Assembly (NCBI GenBank): GCA_017964005.1 | Contig: JAGCSR010000014.1 | Span: forward strand, 1 to 64,000 | DNA length: 64,000 nt | From: Clostridiales bacterium | GTDB lineage: Bacteria; Bacillota; Clostridia; Saccharofermentanales; Saccharofermentanaceae | Direction: 5' to 3' | Shown: positions 35,006 through 43,859 of the stretch, piece by piece | How the letters are laid out: each line of letters starts with the position of its first letter | Position numbering within the stretch: the stretch's first letter is position 1 | Position numbers and translations under genes: made by a program | Notes under the pieces: generated by a model | Seen by the model: the letters and a program-made list of their open reading frames with translations, nothing else | Told to the model about the DNA's origin: nothing | Databases searched by the model: none

Positions 35006-36397
35006 TCACCCCGGATCCCCCTGTTCGAGTCCCGGAATTTCCTTATTATTAACTATGGCTTTCCCGACCCATTTTTTCTTATACCAGTAGTACATGACGA
35101 TGAGTCCGCGGATACATTCATCCGTCGCGGTTCCGGCAAAGATCCCGGCAACGCCGAACCCCATTACCACACCGGCGATATATCCCGTCGTAAGGCCTAA
35201 TCCCCAGTTGCAGACAAGTCCCATGATCAGAGGAAAGATATATGCTCCCGCGGCTTTGAGGCTGCATACGAAAGTCATGTTAAGACACCTTCCCATCTCG
35301 ACGAAGATATCCACGATCATTATCATCTGCCCGAGGGCGATAATGTTCTGATTATGAGTAAAGATCTGAAGAGTATACCTGCATACGATCGCATTGATCG
35401 AAGCCAGCGCTATCGTTATCGGCATCGAGGTCCTCAATGTCTTAAAGACCCTCTTATATGCTTCTTCGGATTTACCTGCACCCACAAGATGCCCCGTGAT
35501 TATCTGGGTCGACATCGCTGACGCGTTCGAAAAGATCATCGCGAAAGATATGAGCATCAGGCAATAGGATCTGGCATTGACCGAATCGTTGCCCATTCCG
35601 TTTACGAATGAAAGAAGTGTCGTCTGATACAGGTTATACGTAAGGTTCTCTCCCGCGGTGGGAAGTCCGATCTTGACCATCTGGCCGAGGAGCTTGGCCG
35701 GGAAGGGATTAAGATATCTTAAAGAGAACCGTCCTATCTTCTTGATGTAGAAGAACGCGATAGTCGCCACAACGGCAAGGGCTCTTGCGACAATAGTAGA
35801 TATAGCGACACCTGCGACACCCATATTAAGGAAAGTCAGAGGTCCGTACAGGAACAGCCAGTTGCCGCCGATATTCACTATATTGATGGCAAAAGACACC
35901 CACATTCCGACCTTGGTATATCCGTTGCATCTCAGGATCTGCAGCATTACCATGAACACCGCCGATACGAATCCGCCACCTCCGACGATGTAGATATAGA
36001 TCATCGAGTAGGGGCGCATCTCCGGCGATACCTGAAGGAAATTCATGATCAGGGGATTTGCTGCGCAGAACACTCCGCTCAGTACAAGCCCCACAACAAG
36101 GTTGACCGCAATAGCAAGCGTATAGATCATGTTCATCTTGTCATTCTGCTTAGCGCCGAGATACTGGGCAACAACAACGCTTGTGGCAGTTGCTATGACA
36201 TTGAACAGGATATTCATCATGAACAATATGGTATTGGCGTTGCCGACCGCACCCACCGCGTACTCGTCATAGTGGCTCAACATGACAGTATCCACATTGT
36301 TGAGCATGATGTTCAGGAAGAGTTCCAGGAACATAGGCCCCGCCAGCACCAGCAACGGGGTCTTCTCATCTATTACGATATTCTTTTTCCTGCTCAT
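35006..36397 (-). CDS. MATE family efflux transporter
   Basis: A 463-aa protein with 12 predicted helices in two halves, opening with LAGPMFLELFLNIMLNNVDTVMLSHYDEYAVGAVGNANTI in the first helix pair. The mid-protein GLPTAGENLTYNLYQTTLLSFVNGMG repeats this pattern. It uses a sodium or proton gradient to export small cationic or aromatic compounds. GGGAAGACCG lies before the ATG. It lies 143 nt after the MacB-like gene, so it may be the tail of that operon or separate. Confidence 0.9.
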   Translation of the reverse strand: MSRKKNIVIDEKTPLLVLAGPMFLELFLNIMLNNVDTVMLSHYDEYAVGAVGNANTILFMMNILFNVIATATSVVVAQYLGAKQNDKMNMIYTLAIAVNLVVGLVLSGVFCAANPLIMNFLQVSPEMRPYSMIYIYIVGGGGFVSAVFMVMLQILRCNGYTKVGMWVSFAINIVNIGGNWLFLYGPLTFLNMGVAGVAISTIVARALAVVATIAFFYIKKIGRFSLRYLNPFPAKLLGQMVKIGLPTAGENLTYNLYQTTLLSFVNGMGNDSVNARSYCLMLISFAMIFSNASAMSTQIITGHLVGAGKSEEAYKRVFKTLRTSMPITIALASINAIVCRYTLQIFTHNQNIIALGQMIMIVDIFVEMGRCLNMTFVCSLKAAGAYIFPLIMGLVCNWGLGLTTGYIAGVVMGFGVAGIFAGTATDECIRGLIVMYYWYKKKWVGKAIVNNKEIPGLEQGDPG

Positions 36398-36540
36398 CGG
36401 TCTTCCCTTTTGAAAAAAAATTGGCGAACATTTACGGCTTTCAATGATACTACAAGGTCAGACCAAAACCAATTAATTATTGCTGTATCACTTATCAATT
36501 TGTTATGTTTCAGAGTCTCGAAAACCAAATGTCCCAACCG

Positions 36541-37575
36541 TTATTCTTCCTGCCCGGGATCTGCGATCGAAGACACTTTCCCTATGGCGATCCCCGTGAC
36601 CATCACGAGTCCGAACAGGAATACGACCGCTGCAGTCTTTATGTCGGATTCGGCCCGCATCGCTCCTTCTTCCCAGAAAGGCAGTTCATATCCGTAAGCA
36701 GAATCTGCTTTGAACGTGTTGAATACATTGTATCTGCCGGTAACCCTGACCACACGGAACGCCGGCGAAGATATGTTGTAGCCGGGGAGCGCGCCGCAGA
36801 CATCGAGACGGGCAGAACCTGATACCTGTTCCGGGATCATCGCTTCATAACACATAACGGCGGGGATCACCGGGTCATCTAACCCGGAGCAATATTCCTT
36901 GAGAGCCTCGAATGAGATATATACTCTTGGCTTCTTATCTTCATGTTCCCTTACCACTCCGATTATCGTGTAATCCTTACTAAGCAGGCTTATCCTCTTT
37001 CCGACCACATCATATGAACTGAATATGTTCCAGGCGATGGCATCGTTCAGTACCACCTGATATCTGTCAGTCGTGTCCGACGACAGGAACCCTCCGGACA
37101 TGAACTCAACAGGATGCATGACAGTAAAAGACCCGCTGACGGCATAGATATCCGCTTCATATGTATTCCCCGTTCCGGCGGCTCCGGAATTAACCGTGCC
37201 CTTGAAACAGGAACTGTAACAGTCGGTCCAGTTATATGTGACCTTCTTTGCATTACTCTTTTTTGACCCGGAAGTCGTATTAACCACACCGTCCAAAGCA
37301 ACCCGGATACTGTCTATATCCGAAGATGAAAGCGATGTACCGTCATCTAAGTAAGATAAAGGAGAACCTGCGCCGGAAGCCCTTGCTCCCCTTGCGTATA
37401 CGGCCACATGTCCATACCCGGTCCCGCTGTCCTGACCGAAGACTGCCGCAGCCCTCCGTTCCGGACGAGCTCTGTACACAACGATACCGACGACAACACA
37501 TGCCGCCATCATGAGAATGGCTGCAGCCGATACGATAAAGAATATGTATCTTGTGACCGTCCTTACCTTCGACAT
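36541..37575 (-). CDS. MacB-like extracytoplasmic domain protein without permease core
   Basis: A 344-aa protein with one helix at each end (about 11-33 and 313-333). Between them lies a MacB periplasmic-core-like domain: YEADIYAVSGSFTVMHPVEFMSGGFLS, VVLNDAIAWNIFSSYDVVGKRISL, DYTIIGVVREHEDKKPRVYISFEAL. Full FtsX/MacB permeases have four helices; the C-terminal three-helix FtsX module is missing here. Stop and start are clean. GGTGAAG precedes the ATG. It is 13 nt from the HlyD-like gene. Confidence 0.72.
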   Translation of the reverse strand: MSKVRTVTRYIFFIVSAAAILMMAACVVVGIVVYRARPERRAAAVFGQDSGTGYGHVAVYARGARASGAGSPLSYLDDGTSLSSSDIDSIRVALDGVVNTTSGSKKSNAKKVTYNWTDCYSSCFKGTVNSGAAGTGNTYEADIYAVSGSFTVMHPVEFMSGGFLSSDTTDRYQVVLNDAIAWNIFSSYDVVGKRISLLSKDYTIIGVVREHEDKKPRVYISFEALKEYCSGLDDPVIPAVMCYEAMIPEQVSGSARLDVCGALPGYNISSPAFRVVRVTGRYNVFNTFKADSAYGYELPFWEEGAMRAESDIKTAAVVFLFGLVMVTGIAIGKVSSIADPGQEE

Positions 37576-37588
37576 CTCACTTCACCGA

Positions 37589-39214
37589 TCATTCATCCAA
37601 TCTTACACGCTGGCCGTTCTCAAGAGCCGATTCACTTCTTACGACGACAAGGCTCGACTCCAACCCGTCACCTGATATGGCACAGTATGCGCCGTCCGTA
37701 TCAAGCACATCAACGTCGACTCTTCTCACCTTATATGTGTTTCCGAAAGGTGACTTGGTCTCGTCTATAACATAGACAAAACTGCCGCTGTTGTCTTCGT
37801 AGACTGCGCCTGACGAGACGAGGCAATCGTATTTGTAATTTGATCCGCCGAGGTTGCCCGTAACGATCTCTCCGGGATAGACAGCTTCCGACTTGATCGA
37901 ACACTTTACTTTCCTCTTCCCTCTCGGATCATCGGGATCTGACTTTATCGACAGGATCTTACATTCTTCGATCCAGAGGGTGTCCGTAGACATCTCCATG
38001 CCGGGATAAAGATTCGAGACTGCTTCGGTATCGAATGTGAACGTAACCGTATATTCCGTATCATTGGGGATGACGACCATGAGAACCGTGTCTTCATCAG
38101 TATCATCACCTTCTGATGCCATCACGGAATAGACTATTCCTTCCACCGGAGATCTGACTTCGTCGGTACCGAAGTTCTGTTCCATCTTCTCGATCTTTTC
38201 TTTGAGGTCCTTGATCTGATCCTGCCTGTCCGTCGACGCGTCATCAGCTCTGTCTTTGGCAATGCCGTCATTGGCCTTTGCGTTGGACAGGGATTTGCGG
38301 GCAGACTTGAGATTTGCTTCTGCCTCTTCCACCGAAGATTGTGCTTCCGATACTGACGGCAGGGAATTTGCCTCTTCTAAAGTTCCTTCAGCTTTCTGGA
38401 TGGCAGTCTCACAGTCCGCCAGTTTCTTTGATGCTTTTTCGAGCCTTTTCGAAGCGGCATCCAACTTGCTCTTATTCTCTTTTTGATCTTTCTTAAGATC
38501 CGAGATCTCTTTTTTGAGTTTTTTGATCTCATCCGCATTCGCAGGATCGGGCTCGCTTCCGTCGTCAGGTTCGAGCTTCTTGAGCTTCTTCTCGGCGGAC
38601 TCTATCTTGCCTTGCAGTTCATCGTCTTTCTTGCCCAGTTCTTCCACTGTTCCGGATGCCTTTTCGACCTCGGCGGAAAGTCCCGGGAGCTTCTCTTTAT
38701 TTTCCTTGATCGTCTTCTCGGCTTTCTTTATGATCTCGCTCTTGTTCTTGGCTTTCGACAGCTGATCTTTTGCATTTTTGAGCTGGTCTTCCGCCTGGGA
38801 CACGCTCAGATTAAGAGAAGCGTAATCAGTCTCGGAAGGTGTTCTTGCGGCATAGGATTCTTCTCTTTCAAGATCCTTAAGATCTTTCTTCAGTCCTTCA
38901 AGCGCGCTCTTATCTTCAACTGACTTATACTTCACGAGGACATCGTCTTTCTTGACTTCGTCGTAGTTGCCGACAGGCACCTCTTCGACGGTCCTTCCTT
39001 CCATTCCCTTTATCTTGTAACTTGTCACGGGCTCAACTTCCGCCGCGGAATTATTAGTAAAGGACAGCGTGCCGCCTGCTACCCTCTTGCCTGCGACTTT
39101 GGGGATGAAATAGTTCATTATCGTATTCGAAAAGAATGTCAGCAGCAACAGCGCTGCAACAAATCCGATTATTACTTTGGTAACCCATTTTCTGTTCTTT
39201 GTCTTGTCGCTCAT
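37589..39214 (-). CDS. HlyD-family adaptor with long coiled coil
   Basis: A 541-aa membrane-fusion-type protein: N-terminal helix (about 13-33), a lipoyl half around 65-100 (GMEGRTVEEVPVGNYDEVKKDDVLVKY), a very charged coiled coil (about 100-320), the second half (EVRSPVEGIVYSVMASEGD), a beta-barrel, and a membrane-proximal domain. In Gram-positive bacteria such adaptors pair with MacB-like exporters. Here the neighbours are a MacB-like domain protein downstream and two sugar-type permeases upstream (gaps of 13 and 12 nt). Confidence 0.85.
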   Translation of the reverse strand: MSDKTKNRKWVTKVIIGFVAALLLLTFFSNTIMNYFIPKVAGKRVAGGTLSFTNNSAAEVEPVTSYKIKGMEGRTVEEVPVGNYDEVKKDDVLVKYKSVEDKSALEGLKKDLKDLEREESYAARTPSETDYASLNLSVSQAEDQLKNAKDQLSKAKNKSEIIKKAEKTIKENKEKLPGLSAEVEKASGTVEELGKKDDELQGKIESAEKKLKKLEPDDGSEPDPANADEIKKLKKEISDLKKDQKENKSKLDAASKRLEKASKKLADCETAIQKAEGTLEEANSLPSVSEAQSSVEEAEANLKSARKSLSNAKANDGIAKDRADDASTDRQDQIKDLKEKIEKMEQNFGTDEVRSPVEGIVYSVMASEGDDTDEDTVLMVVIPNDTEYTVTFTFDTEAVSNLYPGMEMSTDTLWIEECKILSIKSDPDDPRGKRKVKCSIKSEAVYPGEIVTGNLGGSNYKYDCLVSSGAVYEDNSGSFVYVIDETKSPFGNTYKVRRVDVDVLDTDGAYCAISGDGLESSLVVVRSESALENGQRVRLDE

Positions 39215-39226
39215 AGTATCTCTCCT

Positions 39227-40282
39227 CTACTTGATCCCCGACTGGGATATTCCTTCCACCAGTTTATCTTCTCCGCGCAGGAAGATAAGCAGCGGCGGTA
39301 TCATGTACAGCGCACAGGCTGCGAAAGCTATTCCGATATCTTCAACATTAACCTTTGACAGGAAGACAGACAACGGCTGCATTGTCTCATCCTGGAGCAT
39401 TACCAGAGGCTGTTCTACCATATTCCAATAGTCGATAAACAGAAGTATTGCCATTGCCGCGACCGGTGCCTTGCAGTTAGGCATAACAACCTTTGTAAAG
39501 ATCTGCCATTCTCCCGCTCCGTCGATTATGGCGGCTTCTATGTATGACTTCGGTATGCGGCGCATATACTTGGTGAGGATATAGATCGAGAACGTCGAGA
39601 ATACCCCCGGGAGTATGATCGACCAGGGAGTATTCAGGATATTCAGTCTGTCGCTCATGATGTAGTTAGGAACGAGCGTTACCTGGAAGGGCATGAGCAT
39701 CAGGATGATGTAGAAGAAGAATAATATCTCCCTTCTCTTTCTCCTGTATCTCATAAAGCTGTAAGATGCGGTGCACGCGACCATCAGCTGTCCTAAAACG
39801 ATAGGTACTGTCAGCAGTATGGAATTCCAATACTTGAAAAGATACGAAGGGGTCTTGAGGAGAAGTTCCGAATACTGGTCCAGACTTACCTGCTGAGGTA
39901 TAAGCTGCAGCTGGGGCATCTTGTCGATATAGCGGCTCGCTTCTTCCGATCCTCCGGGAAGGCTCTCGTAGATAACACCGTAGTTGGATTTTATCTCCGT
40001 CGATGACATGAAGGAATTGAGGAAAGTAAAGAATATCGGCAGTATCGCTATCAGAGCCGCTATCGACAGGAAAGCCACTCCGAATATCTTAAATGCCAGA
40101 GACCTTCTTCTCCTCTTCTTCAGGATCAGGGCATTGGCAGCCCTTGCGTCCGACATGAACTTGATCCTCTCGGCAGGCGAAAGACTTGATACGTAAGACT
40201 GGGATTCCTCGGTCTTTACGTAGATATGGTGTCTGGCAAGCACAGCCTGCTTTCTTCTCTCTTCGCGGATATCATTGTCCAT
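39227..40282 (-). CDS. Carbohydrate ABC transporter permease (MalG type)
   Basis: A 351-aa inner-membrane permease with six helices and the EAA loop YIEAAIIDGAGEWQIFTKVVMP for docking to an ATPase. An unusually long cytoplasmic N-terminus (about 1-65, very basic KKRRRRSLAFK) and a ~60-residue extracellular stretch with QLQLIPQQ are present. It forms a heterodimer with the adjacent MalF-type permease, 2 nt upstream. Confidence 0.9.
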   Translation of the reverse strand: MDNDIREERRKQAVLARHHIYVKTEESQSYVSSLSPAERIKFMSDARAANALILKKRRRRSLAFKIFGVAFLSIAALIAILPIFFTFLNSFMSSTEIKSNYGVIYESLPGGSEEASRYIDKMPQLQLIPQQVSLDQYSELLLKTPSYLFKYWNSILLTVPIVLGQLMVACTASYSFMRYRRKRREILFFFYIILMLMPFQVTLVPNYIMSDRLNILNTPWSIILPGVFSTFSIYILTKYMRRIPKSYIEAAIIDGAGEWQIFTKVVMPNCKAPVAAMAILLFIDYWNMVEQPLVMLQDETMQPLSVFLSKVNVEDIGIAFAACALYMIPPLLIFLRGEDKLVEGISQSGIK

Positions 40283-40284
40283 AT

Positions 40285-41172
40285 CTACTCTTCCACTCCC
40301 GTATCGATCCGTGATTCTATGAAGAACAATACTCCGACGATGACCATCATGGCCAGACTCAATATCACGGCAGCAACCGACAGCTGCGTGTAATCCAGAT
40401 GAGTAAACTTGTTATTCATAAAGTGCTGTAAGGTATAGAGCTTGCCGTAAGGGTAATTTCCTGTAAGAAGATATACCTCCCTGAATATCTTGAACGAATT
40501 AATGAGCGACATGATACCTACAAAGAATATCGTAGGCCCCAGATAGTAAAGTCTTATGGAGAAGAATCTCCTGACCGCCCCGCACCCGTCCATCAGCGAA
40601 GATTCTATAACTTCCTGGGGGATGTTATTAAGCGCCGACAGGAACAAGATGATATTAAGGCCCAGATTCTTCCACAGGAATAAGAGCATGATCAGGACCT
40701 GTCCGTTATCGTCCTTCATCCAATCGATACGGTCCAGACCGAAAAGCTGATATGTCCATCCGTTCAATACACCGTTATAACTGAAGAAGACCTGCCATAT
40801 AAGAACGATGGAAGCGACAGGCACCATCATCGGAGTGAGAAGGAAACTCCTGAACGTACTCTTTCCGGGAAGCTGAGTATTAAGGACAAGCGCAAGAAGG
40901 AGAGATATCAATATAGCCGCCGGAACCGTTACCGCGGTGAACAATGCCGTATTGCCGCAGGCTGTCTGGAAAGCTTCATTCGTCAAGACAGTCTTGTAAT
41001 TCTCAATACCCGCGAAGTCGCTGTTGGTCGCGGACTTCTGGAAAGACATCTGTATCAGCATCAGGAAAGGAATGATGAAGAACAGCAAAACGCCCGCAAC
41101 AGAAGGCAGGAGGAACCCTGTTCCTGCTCCCCATTCCTTGAGTTTGAATAATATGTGCCGCAGCCGCGCCAA
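40285..41172 (-). CDS. Carbohydrate ABC transporter permease (MalF type)
   Basis: A 295-aa permease with six helices: LLPSVAGVLLFFIIPFLMLIQMSFQ in helix 1 and a modified EAA loop VIESSLMDGCGAVRRFFSIRL. It begins with TTG six bases after GGAGG. First gene of the minus-strand operon (MalF-type, MalG-type, HlyD-like, MacB-like). It is divergent from the three large solute-binding lipoproteins, which are its probable donors. No ATPase gene is nearby, so a shared MsmK-type ATPase elsewhere is assumed. Confidence 0.9.
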   Translation of the reverse strand: MARLRHILFKLKEWGAGTGFLLPSVAGVLLFFIIPFLMLIQMSFQKSATNSDFAGIENYKTVLTNEAFQTACGNTALFTAVTVPAAILISLLLALVLNTQLPGKSTFRSFLLTPMMVPVASIVLIWQVFFSYNGVLNGWTYQLFGLDRIDWMKDDNGQVLIMLLFLWKNLGLNIILFLSALNNIPQEVIESSLMDGCGAVRRFFSIRLYYLGPTIFFVGIMSLINSFKIFREVYLLTGNYPYGKLYTLQHFMNNKFTHLDYTQLSVAAVILSLAMMVIVGVLFFIESRIDTGVEE

Positions 41173-41357
41173 AACTTACCTCCCCAAAGTTCCATGATCA
41201 GTCTGCAAAAACATGTTTTCTCATATTAGATATGACAATTGTCTACCCTTTTGCATATTTTTGCAACATCTTATTTCCCTTAAGAAAACAAAGGACTGAT
41301 ATATTTGTATATTATCGCAGATTGCACAAAACAAGGGATATATCTTTTTAATTAAAT

Positions 41358-41384
41358 TTGTGGCATCAGATTGTAAAATATAAT
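41358..41384 (+). promoter_or_regulatory. Predicted promoter of the solute-binding lipoprotein genes
   Basis: TTGTGG (41358-41363) and a perfect TATAAT (41379-41384) with a 15-nt spacer, 30 nt before the first lipoprotein ATG. The 241-nt divergent gap is otherwise AT-rich with no clear operator. Confidence 0.5.
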
Positions 41385-41413
41385 CGGGATAGCAGTTAAT
41401 GGGAGGGGGGAAA

Positions 41414-43804
41414 ATGAGAAAGATCAAACCTTTTGCTATAGCCATGGCAGTCGTTATGCTTATACCTGTGCTCACATCCTGTTCTTCAGGCAAGACGGGG
41501 CACGCTGTCGTCAAGGAAGACGATCCCTGGTATAACTCGACCATGTTCAAGCTCGACTTGGATACCCGGCAGTTTGAGACCTCGGCCTTCGTTAATGTAT
41601 GCACCTGCAGCGACAAGATCTTCACGATGTATTTATCTTCAGCGGATATGTGGGCTTCCGCCAGAACAACCCTGGATACATATGATTACGACGGTAATCT
41701 TGTTGACCGCAAGGAAGTCTCCTGTCCCAAAGATTCCAGCATCACCGATATCTATTCTGTAAGTGCCGATCCTGCCGATAATACTATCAAAGCGGCTGTC
41801 TACCTTAATTCCGGGAAGACCCGCGGTGTCAGGCTTGTAACCATCGATACGGAATCCGCGGCAGTAACAGACACAGAATTGATAATCAGTAAAGAAGCCC
41901 AAAGCGTGATCAAAGCCGACTCAAGCGTCACCAATATCATCATTATCGGTGATTACACGATCGCACAACTTCTGCATGATTATAATGGCGGCCCCATCTA
42001 TGATTGGCAGCTTCTGTTGTTCAAGAACAATGAATTCGTCACCGAACTTGATCTGTCATCTCTGACACTCGGAGAATTCCTCCCGGGATTCTCGATAAAT
42101 GAATCCGGTAACTCCCTTTATGCTGTGGCCGAAGGTGAAGATCAGGAAAATATTTCCATGGAATTCGATCTGACAACCGGGAAACTCAAGGACAAAAAGT
42201 CCGTATCCGAAACTGACGATAAGTCGGTGGACTTTACCGAATACTCATCAACGGATAAGGGGGATCTTTGCAAGATCGATTCGCTCGGAAACATCGTGAA
42301 GATCGATCCTGACGATATGACCCCGAAGACCGTGATCGATACTAACTGGTATACTCCAATCTTTTGTCCGGTCATGGATGATGATCACTACCGTCTTACC
42401 GGGATCGTAAGCTGTGATGAGAACAGAACAGTCCTGATGGAATCCGAAGCAACATTGTACGGACATGAAGATGTCACCCGTACTCTTTATATCAGAGTAT
42501 TGACCAAGGCGGATAAGAATCCTCATGCCGGCAAAAAAGTCATCGATCTTGCATTGCCTCCCAGCTTCGGAGTGTCGGATTATCTGTCAAAATCCATATA
42601 TGAATTCAACAATTCAGATGATGAGTACCTTATAAGAGTATGGGATAAATACAGCAGCGGGTTTGCCATGAACAGGGTCTTCGGACCTTCCGAAGAAGAC
42701 GAGAGCAAAATATATACCATGATCCAGGATCTTAAGGGCGGAGACGCACCGGATCTTGTTATCGGAATACAAAAATACTACGCGATGCACGATGGCATCT
42801 TCATGGACTTATCAGGATTCCTTGACCCCGAGGTTATGGATAAGCAGTATGGAAATATTTTCGAGGCGGGAAAGATCGGAGGCAAGCAATATTTCCTTCC
42901 CGCTACCCTGGAGATAGAAGGTCTTGTTACAAATGCTGACCTTCTTAAGGACGGCGCAGCCGGGATCACTTTCGATGAATTCGACAAGCTTATAAAAGAA
43001 AACATGGGAGGCTTCTCGCCTTACGATTATCCGGAATCCAAGTACTATAACAAGCGCTCGTTCATCCTGTCATGTATAGACACCAAGAGCGCCATCGAAG
43101 GTGAGAAAATCGAGTTCGGAACGGACCAGTTCCGAACCGCAGTCGAATACGCAAAAGAAAACTTCATCGACTACGATGATGCGAAAAGCACACCCTGGGA
43201 ATACATTCACGATTACGGCAGATACAGAGGTGAATGTTATTATGCCAAGATCGACGATTACCTTGATTATGTGTATTCCTGCTATAAGTCTAAAGGACAA
43301 TACAACATCATAGGCACACCGTCCGTTGATGCATCCGGCCCCAGATTCAATGCCCTGGAGACCATATCCGTATCGGCATCTACCGATGTAAAGGACGGCT
43401 GCAAAAAATTCTTAAATTACCTTTTTGCAGGAACCGCATATGCTTCCGATGAATGCGCATTCAGGCAGATCGTAACCAACAAAGAGATCATGAGTAAGAA
43501 CATTGACACTCTTACAAAACTCAGTAATGCGGAATATGAGAAGTTCCGGAATTCGGTGCAAAGCGGCGCGTTCATACCGGCTCCCGGACTGGATAAGGCA
43601 ACCGGAGATAAAGAGGCAACAGAGGATATGGGGAGATTATTCCAACAAAGTCTGGCAACGATCTCTACCTACTACTACGAAGATAACGAGATCACAAAAT
43701 TCGTATTCGAAGAGATATCTCCTTATTTTGCAGGCGACCGCAGTCTTGACGATGCCATTACCTTCTTAAACGACAGAGCCGCCAAATACGTCAAGGAGAG
43801 ATGA
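41414..43804 (+). CDS. Large solute-binding lipoprotein 1 (propeller + SBP)
   Basis: A 796-aa lipoprotein (lipobox LTSC near residue 23). After the conserved stretch KEDDPWYNSTMFKLD a beta-rich, propeller-like region runs to about 370. A type-1 solute-binding domain follows, beginning VIDLALPPSFGVSDYLSKSIYEFN and including GGDAPDLVIGIQKYYAMHDGIF. The end LDDAITFLNDRAAKYVKE matches sugar-binding proteins. The ATG at 41414 after GGGAGGGGGG is chosen over an earlier ATG inside that sequence. About half identical to the next gene by eye. Confidence 0.85.
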   Translation: MRKIKPFAIAMAVVMLIPVLTSCSSGKTGHAVVKEDDPWYNSTMFKLDLDTRQFETSAFVNVCTCSDKIFTMYLSSADMWASARTTLDTYDYDGNLVDRKEVSCPKDSSITDIYSVSADPADNTIKAAVYLNSGKTRGVRLVTIDTESAAVTDTELIISKEAQSVIKADSSVTNIIIIGDYTIAQLLHDYNGGPIYDWQLLLFKNNEFVTELDLSSLTLGEFLPGFSINESGNSLYAVAEGEDQENISMEFDLTTGKLKDKKSVSETDDKSVDFTEYSSTDKGDLCKIDSLGNIVKIDPDDMTPKTVIDTNWYTPIFCPVMDDDHYRLTGIVSCDENRTVLMESEATLYGHEDVTRTLYIRVLTKADKNPHAGKKVIDLALPPSFGVSDYLSKSIYEFNNSDDEYLIRVWDKYSSGFAMNRVFGPSEEDESKIYTMIQDLKGGDAPDLVIGIQKYYAMHDGIFMDLSGFLDPEVMDKQYGNIFEAGKIGGKQYFLPATLEIEGLVTNADLLKDGAAGITFDEFDKLIKENMGGFSPYDYPESKYYNKRSFILSCIDTKSAIEGEKIEFGTDQFRTAVEYAKENFIDYDDAKSTPWEYIHDYGRYRGECYYAKIDDYLDYVYSCYKSKGQYNIIGTPSVDASGPRFNALETISVSASTDVKDGCKKFLNYLFAGTAYASDECAFRQIVTNKEIMSKNIDTLTKLSNAEYEKFRNSVQSGAFIPAPGLDKATGDKEATEDMGRLFQQSLATISTYYYEDNEITKFVFEEISPYFAGDRSLDDAITFLNDRAAKYVKER

Positions 43805-43859
43805 CCACATTAAGAACAAAAAGCTTTCAAAAAACAAAAACTAAATGGGGGAAAAGTTT

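Noticed and set aside
36541..37575. Broken MacB permease pseudogene
   Set aside because: The frame is intact with good ribosome site, balanced end helices and tight operon spacing, so a genuine short variant is more likely.
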